Shown here piece after piece: positions 52,547 through 62,430 of a DNA stretch of 64,000 nucleotides; within the stretch, counting starts at the first letter, position 1, and the number at the start of each line of letters is the position of its first letter. The DNA lies in the NCBI GenBank assembly GCA_907163375.1, contig CAJQUW010011615.1, positions 1 to 64,000 of the forward strand, written 5' to 3'. The notes under the pieces were generated by a model. The model was given only the letters and a program-made list of their open reading frames with translations, was not told the origin of the DNA and did no database searches. The position numbers and the translations under genes are program-made. Origin of the DNA: Prostheceraeus crozeri. Lineage: Eukaryota; Platyhelminthes; Polycladida; Euryleptidae.

Positions 52547-53725
52547 ATGAAGCAGGTCTACTGTACCAAGTACAATTTCAGTGTTCAGTATTTCAACATG
52601 TCTCTGCCAACAAACAAACTGTACTGCGACATAAGTGATATCGAAGACAGTGAAAATGAAGAAAACGAAGATCCGGAGTCCCTTGAATGTAGTATGGAGA
52701 TGATTGTTTTAGTAAATGTGATAAAGTATTATAAGATCTTGCTTTCAAAAAGTCAATTGCCAGAAATGAAATTGAAGATAGTCGAAGCAACAAAAATCGC
52801 AGTTGAGGTGTATAAGAAGACGGGGAAACGTTATGACTGCAAAGCAATCCTCAAAAAGATAGCGAATATGAAAAGCCGAATAAAGAAGAAGACTGACCGA
52901 AATAGCACGGGTAATAGAAAAATCAAGTTACTCGATTGGGAGAAACAATTTCTGAAGCTTATGGATTCTGAAGAAAATCCAGTTTTTACCCGAGTATCAG
53001 GTAAGGAAATACAAATGATTAAAAATATCATAAACTTGTATGATTGAGTCTCTGTAAATTAGGAATTCTAATGTTCACTTTTTCTATAAGCCCCCCGTCA
53101 CGATTGAATCCTTTCATGTATTATAAGAGTCATCTGGTACCTGTTATCATAATTAATGTAATGTTTCTATTTTAAAATGTAGTCATGAATAGATATCTAA
53201 ATGATGTGGAGATATCCCAAGGACCAATGTGACCTGAATTAAACATTATTCGAATACAAGAAAGTTATGCTGATATTTTATTTTGATATTTTATTAAACA
53301 TTAATTATGCTAGTTATTAACATTAAATATCAACTTCTCTTAAACTTCAACCAAAGTGTCATCTGTCACGTGGTATACTTTTATCAAAGACCATCGTTAA
53401 CATCATCTTTGATCTTTGTACATGCAGCTTACATATTTTTATTACGGGAAGCGTCTCAGCCGGATGCACACCAATAGCCGCAACGAGTTGTCCTTTATCT
53501 GCTTTCCCTACAACCACCGAGTCTGTTGAAGAATCTCCGAAGACGGACAGATGTGTCAAAAGTCGAGTCTCGAAAACGGAGAAGAGATGCCTTTCACAGG
53601 AAACCGAGGAGACGAGAAGGCTTACAAATTCTGAGTTGCAACGACTGGTTCTGCTGGAGCAGCTATCTTATTTCAGAATGAAGAAACGTCTTCTCATGGA
53701 GAAACAGGCTAGAGAACCCCAGTGA
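52547..53725 (+). CDS. Two-exon Myb/SANT-like DNA-binding protein
   Basis: Exon 1: ATG at 52547 (or 52598) to 53000, where CAG|GTAAG is a consensus donor. Intron 53001-53459. Exon 2: 53460-53725, acceptor ...GCGTCTCAG, phase 1 preserved. Without splicing the frame ends at 53047. The protein is about 239 residues. It has an acidic DIEDSENEENEDPES stretch, a helical Myb/SANT-like region (IKYYKILLSKSQLPEMKLKI, KKTGKRYDCKAILKKIANMKSRIKKK), a Ser/Thr-rich linker, and a C-terminal helix ELQRLVLLEQLSYFRMKKRL like the tail of Harbinger Myb-like and zeste-like regulators. It could be a domesticated or stranded Harbinger partner gene; no transposase lies nearby. Confidence 0.6.
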
Positions 53726-54600
53726 CAAATCCGTTACATGAGTTGATTTGTTAATGAAACGATTTGCACTGAACTATTGTGTCTTTACTAAAATACTTTG
53801 TAGAGTTTATCTATTCAATCGAGTCTTGCGTCTTAGGATTAAATTGAACAAGTCAGAGGCATAAATACTCTAAAAGCTTTTAATATTACCTATCGAATGA
53901 GCTTTACCTAAAACAGTTTCTTATCTTCTCATATGAACTGGACAGCGATCAAAAGAGAGAAATCGCTCATTTCATAAAATCGTCATCCATTCTCTTCTTT
54001 CATTTGCCACTTTTTTCGCTGAAATCGGTTCAGATTTAAGGTATTTATGACAAGAAAAGATATTCTGTAGACCTATTTCAGAATCTGATGAACTCAATGC
54101 TCTTATGATTTGATTTTGAACGATCTCAAAATATGCTCCAAGAATATGATATGCTATGATGATACTAGTCTATTTATGACTATACAGTATTGGCTTAATC
54201 TAAATTCTTAGAGTATAAGTCGTAGGCCTACAGCTTAATGATATATAATCTTATCGTAGGCTAACTGTGAATGTTTGAAATTACCAATGATGCGCCCGTA
54301 TAGGATTATTTTGATTTACATTAGGCCTGTTTTTCCTAATACTAGGCCTAATAGTACCGCAATTTCCTGCATAAAGAATCGTTTTAAATAAAATCGACCT
54401 GCAAATCATGTTTCGAAATACACGTGCAATGTAAAAGTACAAAATACATATACATACTGATGTACAAACCTATTATTAAAATTGATGCATTTCAGTAGTA
54501 ATCCAATCCCAAATTCAAGCCCGGTGCGGTGCAGTGATGAGTCATCGATGAGTCATCATGCTGACTCAGCCCCCCCCCCTCTGGAAGGAAGGAGGAATTG
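53726..54600. other. Spacer, no gene
   Basis: AT-rich, TAGGCCTA-containing DNA. Near 54540 GATGAGTCATCGATGAGTCATCATGCTGACTCA holds three TGASTCA (AP-1-like) words within about 35 bp (only words quoted). A C-run follows at 54571-54582. Confidence 0.4.
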
Positions 54601-55610
54601 TGAGGCAATGGGTGGAATCTCTGAAAACGGCAGAGTTGGAAAAAGGCGGGGTTTGGTGGTTTTGGGATGAGAAAGGTCGGAATTCGATATGAAGGAGTGC
54701 TCGGATGGGAAAACGGTGGCCAGATTCGGAATCTACGTGAAATTTTGGGTTAGGAAGGATATTTCCAGCTCAATCGGACAGAAAAAGTGCTGACCCCCCC
54801 CCTCGGCAACGATCTTCCAACTTTGGTTCCAGAGATGGTAGAAAGTCGTGCAATAGCTCATTTGAAAGCTAAAAGTGAGAAAGATGCAGTGGAAAGCTCA
54901 GTTTGGACTAATTTTCTTGGGTTTAGGGAGGAAAATGGCAGGAAAACGCCAGAGTTGGAAAAGGCGGGTGTTGGATGTTTTGGGATGAGAAAAGTCATTT
55001 TTCGACAGGAATGAGGCCTCGGACGGAAAAACGGAGTGCAAATTCGGACGTTTTGGTCAAAATTGCGTCTAGGAACGTCTTCCCAACTCAATCGGAGAGA
55101 AAAAATGATGACACCCCCTCGGCAACGATCTTCCAACTTTGGTGTTGGAGATCGTAGAAAGTCGTGCAATAGCTCGTTTAAAAGCTGGGAGTGAGACAAA
55201 TTCAGTGGAAAACATAGCTTGTTTGTATCTGCCTCCGTTTAGAGGTGAGACGTTATTGAAATTTTGGACATTGACGAAAAAACGACAGAATTAGAATGTT
55301 TATGAAAATCGCTCTAGCGAATGAAGCAAGCCTCGGACGGGAAAACAGAGACCAGATCTGGAATCACCATCAAATTCTGCATCGGCATGGTAAATTTGAA
55401 AGCCATCGGAGAGAAAAATTGTTTCATCATTTTCCGAAAAAACTAGTTAGAATTTTTGCGATGGCTGTGGGCTGTAGAGCCAAAACGAAGAGTCCGATGG
55501 GAAAATGGAGGGCAGATTCGGATTCAGCATCAAATTATACATTTAAATGGTGAATTTCCAGCTCAATCGGAGCACTAGAATCGGAGATAGACGGATTTAA
55601 AGATTTGGAT
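54601..55610. repeat. Degenerate tandem repeat, about 315-bp period
   Basis: Blocks such as GAGTTGGAAAAGGCGGG...TTTTGGGATGAGAAA recur at 54633 and 54950. GAAAGTCGTGCAATAGCTC recurs at 54840 and 55157. CTCGGACGGGAAAAC-type blocks recur at about 54704, 55018, 55330 and 55488. That gives a period near 315 bp for three units and a shorter fourth. The frames inside are not conserved between units, so it reads as satellite-like DNA rather than a gene. Confidence 0.7.
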
Positions 55611-55645
55611 GATGGGTATTACATCATCAGCTGATCGCCACAAAC

Positions 55646-55647
55646 TA
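55646..55647. repeat. Left TA of the mariner element
   Basis: TA duplication; right copy at 57471-57472. Confidence 0.85.
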
Positions 55648-57470
55648 CAGACTGTCCCAAAAGTTACTACCACTTATATAAAAAGATAAACTTAATTTAT
55701 TATATTAATTATTAATCAATATTAATCAATATTTTTATACTAGTTTAATTGTCGTGAATGCGGATAAGAAAAAAGAAATATTCATCTTAATCAACTATGC
55801 TTCCTTTATCAAAAAAAGATTCAACTTGATAACCGTCATGTTCGTTGCACAAGTGCATCCTCCTGAACGATTGCTCGTGAATTCTTTCCAAGACTCGTTT
55901 GTCGTCGAAAGCTTTGAACTCTTCTGCGACTACCTGTTTGTGGTCTGCAACAGTTTCCGGGCGTTTCATTATGATCTTCGGCTTCAGCAAACCCCATAAT
56001 GCATTGTCGCATGAACTGAGATCAGGGGAACGAGGAGGCCAATTCGTCGGTCCATATTTACCAACCCATCGATCTGGAAAGTGCTGGTTTAGGAAGTTGC
56101 GAGTGTTAAGGGCTGTATGAGCTGGTGCCCCGTCCTGCTGGAAGTGGGCTGAATTAGTAATTTCTCTTGCAAGTTCGGGCAACATTTCATTTCTAAGCAT
56201 ATTAATGTACGCTACGGCTGTAACTCCGCCTTTCAGAAAAAATGGACGATTAAATGCCTTGATGACATAGCTGCAAATATCATCACTTGAGGTGGGTGTT
56301 GCCTGACTTGATCAAAGAAGAACGGATTCTGTTTGCTCCAAAAAAAGATCTGCTTTGATCTAGGATGTCCTTCTGTATAGATTGCGCATTCATCCGAAAA
56401 AAACAGTTTATTTCGCCGCAAATCGTTGTCATACTTTTGAAGTATGTTTCGACAAGCTTCAACACGAAATCCACGATCTGCTTCAGATAAAAACGGTACC
56501 TTTACTGGCCTGAAAGGATGGAGTTTCATGTCATTCTTCATGACTCTATGAAGGGTTGACTTTGCCATGCCGATCTCATCAGATCTGCGACGCACTGACA
56601 ACTTGGGATCGTTTTCAAGAGATTCTCTCACATTCTCAACTTCTTCTCCTCGCTCATTCGGTCTTCCGTCTCTCTTCCTGTCCAAGATTGAACCAATGGA
56701 AAATAATTTGTCAGCCCATGCTGTGATAACTCTTGTATGGGTTGGTTCAAATCCATATCGCTCTCTCAACTTTGTCTTCAACTGCCTTACTGCCGTTATG
56801 CTTCTGTCACCTTCGAAATACTAGGCAGCAGCGAAAACAGGATACTCAATTGTGTACCGACTAATGTCAGCCATGCCGTGAATTTATACGGTGAAATATT
56901 TTATTCCTATGTCAATGAGAACGCTTTGGTAACGACCAGTCAGAAGTGTCTCAATCATCTATCAATTCGAATTGAATCGATAGCAACCTCGATCTCCTTG
57001 ATCACGACGATGTTTATATCTTGACTGGATTTAGAGTTCAAAATTATGCTATTCCGACAGCGTGGAATGCTTCGGGATAAAAGATTAATTTTGACTGATA
57101 AATCCATTTAAGATATCTATTGTTGTATGCCTTCTATTGAAACCTCGAGTTTATAGCTTAATTTAGAAATCTATGGCTCCAAGTAACAACTTCTATAATC
57201 TATGGTATCAGAGAAAAGTTGCCGAAATTTAACAAAATAATATTGAGTCATTTTGAAAAATACATGTATTAATCTAGAGTATCGGTCAAAGACATAATAA
57301 TCATAAAATAAGTAATTGATGAGATTAAATGTATTAGTAAACAGTCAATATGACACTTTTGGACATTTTTCACCGACAAAAATGACCATAGCGTTTTCAA
57401 AGGCATGCAACAATTGTACAATTGATTAAGATTATTTTTTCTAAGTGGTAGTAACTTCTGGGACACTCTG
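55648..57470 (-). mobile_element. Tc1/mariner transposon, DD41D type, whole length but disabled
   Basis: 1823 bp with about 29-bp terminal inverted repeats. Left: CAGACTGTCCCAAAAGTTAC. Right in reverse complement: CAGAGTGTCCCAGAAGTTAC. Both continue TACCACTTA. TA duplicated on each side. A single transposase gene runs on the minus strand. TA target and TIR length fit Tc1/mariner. The transposase has one stop and one frameshift. Confidence 0.92.
55787..56874 (-). pseudogene. Mariner-type transposase (DD41D), one stop and one frameshift
   Basis: Start ATG at 56874 (MADISRYTIEY). An in-frame TAG follows after 17 codons, then a long frame to 56233, then a shift into the frame ending at 55787. 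The N-terminus has two helix-turn-helix regions (RSITAVRQLKTKL; RRRSDEIGMAKSTLHRVMK) with GRPNERG between them. Catalytic residues: D in FFSDECAIYTEG, D in FQQDGAPAHT, and D in PDLSSCDNALWG, with 41 residues between the second and third. This spacing defines the DD41D group. Only two lesions, so the copy is moderately young. Confidence 0.9.
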
Positions 57471-57890
57471 TATATAAGCGGGGAATCGACAGAGACTTTT
57501 CATTTAGAGGAGAGCGATTGTCAAAGGTAGGTCGTCTCTCTGAGCTCCGATGATAGCTTCGGACATTCCAAATTCCGGGTTTCTGTAAGAAACCGACTTA
57601 GAAAATTTCATTGCTGAAGTCAGCTAAGGCGTCAGACTTAGAGGTTTGCCAGGAGATGGCCTTCGCCTCCAGGCCATAAAAGACTCCAAAACTTTAAGGC
57701 TTGTAACTTTGCTTCTACAAGTCCGTTTGACTTGATTCAAAAAAAGGTTCGGTTGCTATTGACCTGCCCTAAGTAATAGATTACCTATAAATTTCATAAG
57801 TAGTGCTAAAAAGTTGAAAAATTTAATTTCACTAGTTTTGGAGGTTTTCTGGGGTTTTCGACCCTGCTGAAGTCAATGAAAGCATTTTTT
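57471..57890. other. Leader of unit A with TATA-like box and hairpins
   Basis: TATATAAG at 57471-57478 overlaps the mariner TA. CAAAG|GTAGGT near 57529 could be a splice donor. Short stems: CCGATGATAGCTTCGG (about 57548) and GGCCTTCGCCTCCAGGCC (about 57659). No ORF is convincing. Confidence 0.35.
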
Positions 57891-57893
57891 ATG

Positions 57894-58535
57894 ATGTCTG
57901 AGCCAGTCTTCTCATGGCATAAGCGGATTTTCACTGAAAGAGAGCAAGACACGGAGAGTTTTGCTGTAATATTCCAATGACAGGGTGTTCCTTCGGGACG
58001 GCGGACGATGCCGTAGTGATAAGTGTGGCAAGGGAGTGTGTCATATTTTAGACCGAAACCGCTGGGGCAACTCATGTCTCATGTTGGGCATTTGACACAG
58101 TTCTCAACATAGCACTTTGAACGCCAATCGGTTGAGTCTTAGCTATCTTGTCATGGGTGGCCTCTTAACATCTCCATTGCAAAACGCTGGTGAATCAAGC
58201 TCTCTACGGCTTGCTATCAAGCTGATCAAAGTCTGTCAACCTCTTACCAACTCTACCAGTTTTCATGTCTGGCGATCAAGTCATGGACGGTGCAAGTCAC
58301 GGAAATTTTCGATGTGATACTTCCTGTGAGTGGGCGTTCTTTCGAGACAGCGGTGAAGTCCGTAGTGATGAGTACTGCACGGGACGTGGGCAATGGTAAT
58401 CCTTATGAAACCTCTCTGCGTCATGTTTGCAAGTGGTTGCCTTTCATCTCAACGTTGTACTCTGACCGCCAGGGCGACATTTAGCTATCTGCCACAGGTT
58501 ACCTCATAGAATCTCCATTGCACTTGTCTCCCGAC
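57894..58535 (+). repeat. Unit A: tandem duplication (about 345-bp offset) with conserved reading frame
   Basis: 57894-58191 and 58240-58535 align at an offset of 343-346 bp (for example TCTCCATTGCA at 58168 and 58511, and GTAGTGATRAGT at 58010 and 58354). In one common frame the copies read IPMTGCSFGTADDAVVISVAR and LPVSGRSFETAVKSVVMSTAR, with about half the residues kept. Each copy begins with ATGTCTG. The first copy also has a short ORF MSEPVFSWHKRIF... (28 codons). Could be an old exon duplication. Confidence 0.55.
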
Positions 58536-58555
58536 AGTTGGTCAACCATGTGAGA

Positions 58556-58610
58556 ATGAACCATCAGTTCTTTTAAGAACTGTCTCTATCACGGAGACGA
58601 AATGATGAAT
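58556..58610 (+). other. Paired hairpins and purine-rich block after unit A
   Basis: AGTTCTTTTAAGAACT (7-bp stem, 2-nt loop) then GTCTCTATCACGGAGAC (5-bp stem) then AAATGATGAATGGAATAAAGGGA. The same order occurs after unit B at about 62005-62120. Reminiscent of processed 3' ends, but no known family is recognised. Confidence 0.5.
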
Positions 58611-58719
58611 GGAATAAAGGGAGGACGTTCATACGCCACACGCAACACATCACAGACTTCTATCTTCGCTAGTGAACAAGCTCTTGTGAACGTCGTCAGA
58701 AACTTTATCATGTCGTACA

Positions 58720-59580
58720 AACGTTTTTTACTGCCACACAGGTTGATGTATAGTTAGAAAGTTTGATCATGACGTTTTATGAAACACAAGTGTCATAAAA
58801 TCTTAGCGTTGGTGTAGTCAACTAGTTTTACTGCGACACACGTTTGTGAAAGTAAAGTTTGATCATTGAAGTTGTATTCGTAAGTCTAGTCAGAAAGTGT
58901 ATCATGGTTTGCAAAGTTAGTGTGTAGTCAAATAATTTTACCTCGACACACGTTTGTGAAAGTAAAGTTTGATCATCGAAAGTTTATTCATAAGTCTAGT
59001 CAGAAAGTGTATCATGGTTTGCAAACGTTTTACTGCAGCACAGGTTGATGTATAGTTAGAAAGTTTGATCATCGAAGGTATATTTGCAAGTTTAGTCAGA
59101 AAGTGTATCATGTTGTACAAACGTTTTACTGCAGCACAGGTTGATGTATAGTTAGAAAGTTTGATCATGACGTTTATTCGTAAGTCTAGTCAGAAACTTT
59201 ATCATGTTGTACAAAAGTTTTACTGCAGCACAGGTTGATGTATAGTTAGAAAGTTTGATCATGACGTTTATTCGTAAGTTTAGTCAGAAAGTGTATCATG
59301 TTGTACAAACGTTTTACTGCAGCACAGGTTGATGTATAGTTGGAAAGTTTGATCATTGAAGTTGTATTCGTGAGTGTCGTCAGAAAGTGTATCATGGTTT
59401 GCAAAAGCAAAGTTTAGTATAGTCAAATATTTTTACTGCTACACAGGTTGATGTATAGTTAGAAAAGTTTGATCATGACGTTTTATGAAACACACATGAC
59501 ATAAAATGTAAGCGTTAGTGTAGTCAACTAGTTTTAGCGCGACGCACGTTTGTGAAAGTAAAGTTTGATCATGGAAGTTG
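58720..59580. repeat. Satellite array, about 92-120-bp units
   Basis: Nine units, each with TTTTACTGCAGCACAGGTTGAT or a variant, then TAGTTAGAAAGTTTGATCAT, then GTCAGAAAGTGTATCATG. Unit starts are near 58725, 58826, 58936, 59028, 59122, 59217, 59310, 59430 and 59531. A second unit type (CGACACACGTTTGTGAAAG) alternates. Small frames inside are by-products of the repeats. Confidence 0.85.
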
Positions 59581-61190
59581 TATGACTGAGAGAACTCATC
59601 ACAGCATTAGAAAGTTTTAGAAGGTTTTACTGCACAGTGTAGATTGTCTTGTGACTTACTTTCACTGTGTTAGAAAGTCTTATTGGAGACAGTCGCCAAA
59701 TATTTCCCTTATTAGGAAATTCAAACTCCATGACTGTTAGATGAGCTTCATCAGGTTTACTAAAAGCAGTTTTCTACTGCAGTGAGACTGAGAGTTTTGA
59801 ATATTTATATGAAAACAGTGTTCACCACAGCGCTAGAAAGTTTTACTGCACTGGGTAGATTGTTTCACACAAGGTCTTATAGCAAGCGTTGAATGTTTTA
59901 TAAAACCAGACGTTGTTACAAACGTTGAGTGTATGAGAGTTAGTTCCATGACATTGAATCGCGTGAGTTGTAAAGTCCATAATCCAAGGGTAGACTCCTC
60001 TACGGTTGGATTTAGGGTTTTATATCACATGCGTTAACCATTCGTGTAGAATACGTGAAGCACATGTTCGCTTAAAAGTCTAAATGCAAATGTTGAAATA
60101 AGTTTTGTAAGATGTCTTTGACAGGCTGTTGTGAAACTTAGCGAACGTTGAAGAAATGTTTCTGCAGTCATACTCGTTAGCGTGCCAGCTTAACTAAATG
60201 TGTTGTTTGCCTTCATCAAATTGAATGCGTGTGTAGACTGTTTTGTAAATAAAGACAGACAGCGTGTTTGCACTCTACATCGACAGCATACACGTATACA
60301 CATAACAACCTGTAACGTTGTTAGTCGAATGCATATGAGTTAGGAAACACTCAAAGCATGTGTGAGATAAAAATCAACCTGCTAGATGAAGTGAAACACA
60401 AAAGTGTCACAACTAGTTTACGGGAAATAAAGAAGAACTGTGACAACGTTTACACTCATCATAGACAGATGAACATATAGTCTAACTTTCTGACATTCAA
60501 ATGAAATTCGTAAACATGAACTGCGGTGTAAGTATGACAACAACTTTATGTTGGTAAAACTTTCATAGATTGCAGCCGCACTTAAAGTTTAGAAACGCAT
60601 AAATCTTAGTTCAACGACTCGACCCTTGAACTCACAAAATGAACACGTCTGCACACGCTCATCAGTAGGAAACAGCAAAGCATGTCATTGAATGATGAAG
60701 ACTGAGTGACATAACGGAATTATTTCATGAGTATGAAACAGCGAACATTAGGACTGACCATGAGCATTAAAGGCTAGGATCAAAGTTTGCTTTCCATGTG
60801 CACAACAAACGAAACCGTGTCTCATTTCTAAACGAATCGTGCATTGATAATAGACCTCAACATTGAAACTTGTATCAAGTGATTTTCTGTGCGAATGCAG
60901 ACGATGTAAAAATGACACAGACATTTAACATTGCTTGCAATAGTCAACACGCTGCCATTCAAAACGTTTATCATAAAACCTATCAGTGAAAAAAACCTCC
61001 TGGGCACACAAAGAATCATAAGTGCACTCTGACGCCTGCGTGTCGCACTGCCCCTCACCAGATAGAGTAGAACACAAAGATGAATGACAGTGCAGCCGGT
61101 GGGCGAGCGTCTGCCGGGCTAGCCTCTCAGCAGATAGAGTAGAACACAAAGATGCACGCACTCTCTCTGTCTCTCTAGCGCACGTCTGTC
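59581..61190. other. No gene; repeat-like, polyA signal at about 60249
   Basis: Continues degenerate AGAAAGTTTTACTGCA words to about 59900. 59985-60080 holds a block (CTACGGTTGGATTTAGGGTTTTATA ... GTGTAGAATACGTGA) that recurs at 62452-62520. GTAAATAAAGAC is a possible polyadenylation site. CAGATAGAGTAGAACACAAAGATG occurs twice (about 61059 and 61131). No ORF supported. Confidence 0.5.
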
Positions 61191-61492
61191 ACATTAAACA
61201 GAGATCTATTGCATCTGTCCCACGAGCAAGGATGCAGGAACGTATCGTCATCTCAGACCTCCCACCTAGCTGATTCCCACACAGGTCATTGCTATCGCAC
61301 CGGAAGGGAGATTCACGCGATAAATGCATCTAAGTTTGTTGAGTGGTTGAGGACGGCAGTCAATGAAAATATGACTTCCCTTTTCTTCCTCCAACCATAA
61401 GTTTAGAGTGATTTGATTGCGCGAACCAGACATTTGAAAAGCTGTAGCATTCTCATTTAAAGCAGGGTGTCTCATATTTTACTATCATAATC
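61191..61492. other. Leader of unit B, short frames only
   Basis: A plus frame ending at 61400 reads HCYRTGREIHAINASKFVEW and has no ATG-proximal start. A tiny ORF at 61232 reads MQERIVISDLPPS. Neither has a recognised family. Confidence 0.3.
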
Positions 61493-61678
61493 ATGTCCGA
61501 GAAGCCGACTGCACAAATTACCCCATATAGGATTACTTATATGGGCAAAACTTTTCTCTCCGATGAGTGTGAGGATATAGTATTTCAGTTTATGAAATAC
61601 TATTCCTTGTTCGATGCATCGAACGTTAATACCTCCACCCGAATCCCCAATGATGGATCCGCAGGAATCTCCGAGTGA
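61493..61678 (+). CDS. Unit B small ORF, unknown
   Basis: 61 codons, ATG start (MSEKPTAQITPYRITYMGK), with a cluster of aromatic and acidic residues (DECEDIVFQFMKYYSLF). It overlaps in another frame the acidic ORF starting at 61614. One of the two may be an exon joined by splicing, or both may be used. The MSE start resembles the MSEP start in unit A. No family recognised. Confidence 0.35.
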   Translation: MSEKPTAQITPYRITYMGKTFLSDECEDIVFQFMKYYSLFDASNVNTSTRIPNDGSAGISE

Positions 61679-61912
61679 GACCCAGACGGTGGGGAGTGAG
61701 GCCGAGACGGTGACGAGCGAGGCCGAGACGGTGGAAAGAGAGGAGATGATGTGGAGTGAGGACTCGGAAAGTGATAACATGGAAAGTGAGGACATGGAAA
61801 GTGATAACATGGAAAGTCAAGATGTCATTGTGATATCGGATGATGAAGTAAGAGTTTTACACATGCATACAAATGGCTGTTATCTCAACTCGTTCATGTT
61901 TTGTTTCAGTGA
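61614..61912 (+). CDS. Unit B acidic protein ending in a SUMO-interacting motif
   Basis: Starts at 61614 (MHRTLIPP) or 61650 (MMDPQESPSE). 66-78 residues to GAA at 61847, where GAA|GTAAGA is a good donor. Intron 61848-61909 (62 nt, ...TTTTGTTTCAG); after splicing the next codon is TGA. The protein has repeats of SEAETV (x2-3) and SDNMESEDMESDNMES, then VIVISDDE at the very C-terminus. A hydrophobic VIVI core followed by acidic residues is the canonical type of SUMO-interacting motif. Unspliced, the frame runs to 61994 with a different tail. Function otherwise unknown. Confidence 0.5.
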
Positions 61913-62004
61913 TGGAGTGAGTGATGGGCGTTCTTTAGTTCATAAAATCATGATGCACACATACAGCACACTGTTTCACCACATTTCCTCGTGAATGCAT
62001 CATG

Positions 62005-62125
62005 AGTTCTTATAAGAACTTCCTTCTAATGCAGCTAAAGCGGTCCCAAGCCCCCCACATATCTTCGGATATGGAATGCAGAGGGGAAGGATAAATGATG
62101 AAATGGAATGAAGGGAAGCCACCCT
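62005..62125 (+). other. Paired hairpins and purine-rich block after unit B
   Basis: AGTTCTTATAAGAACT (perfect 16-nt palindrome), then CATATCTTCGGATATG (6-bp stem with TTCG loop), then AAATGATGAAATGGAATGAAGGGA, matching the order and spacing after unit A. Confidence 0.55.
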
Positions 62126-62129
62126 TTCA

Positions 62130-62430
62130 CCACATGCAGCCACAAAAACATTTCTATTTCATTAAGATGACATTCAATCACTTGAATTCTAATGTGACTT
62201 TACAAACTAACTTTACAAACACTTAAAGGATTCTAACAAGGTTTCAAACTTTACAAACATCAACTTTATTTCTAACGTTACAAACAGTGAAATGCTTGTG
62301 ACACTATTTTACACTTTACCTATCTTACAAACAGTGAAATGCTTGTGACACTATTTTATACTTTACCTATCTTGCAAAAAATGAAATGCTTGTCACTTTA
62401 TTTATACTTGACCTATACATTGCTTAAGTC
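62130..62430. repeat. Tandem repeat, about 53-bp units
   Basis: ACAAACAGTGAAATGCTTGTGACACTATTTTA-type units follow each other at about 62282, 62332 and 62385 with CTTTACCTATCTT between them. Earlier, more diverged copies (CTTTACAAAC) start near 62195. Confidence 0.8.

Noticed and set aside
58556-58610. Replication-dependent histone 3' stem-loop
   Set aside because: The stem is AT-rich and lacks the GGYYYU...ARRRCC consensus, and no histone ORF lies upstream.
58938-59168. Minus-strand repeat protein MIKLSNYTSTCAAVKRL
   Set aside because: Produced by the satellite monomers; frame is lost in neighbouring units.
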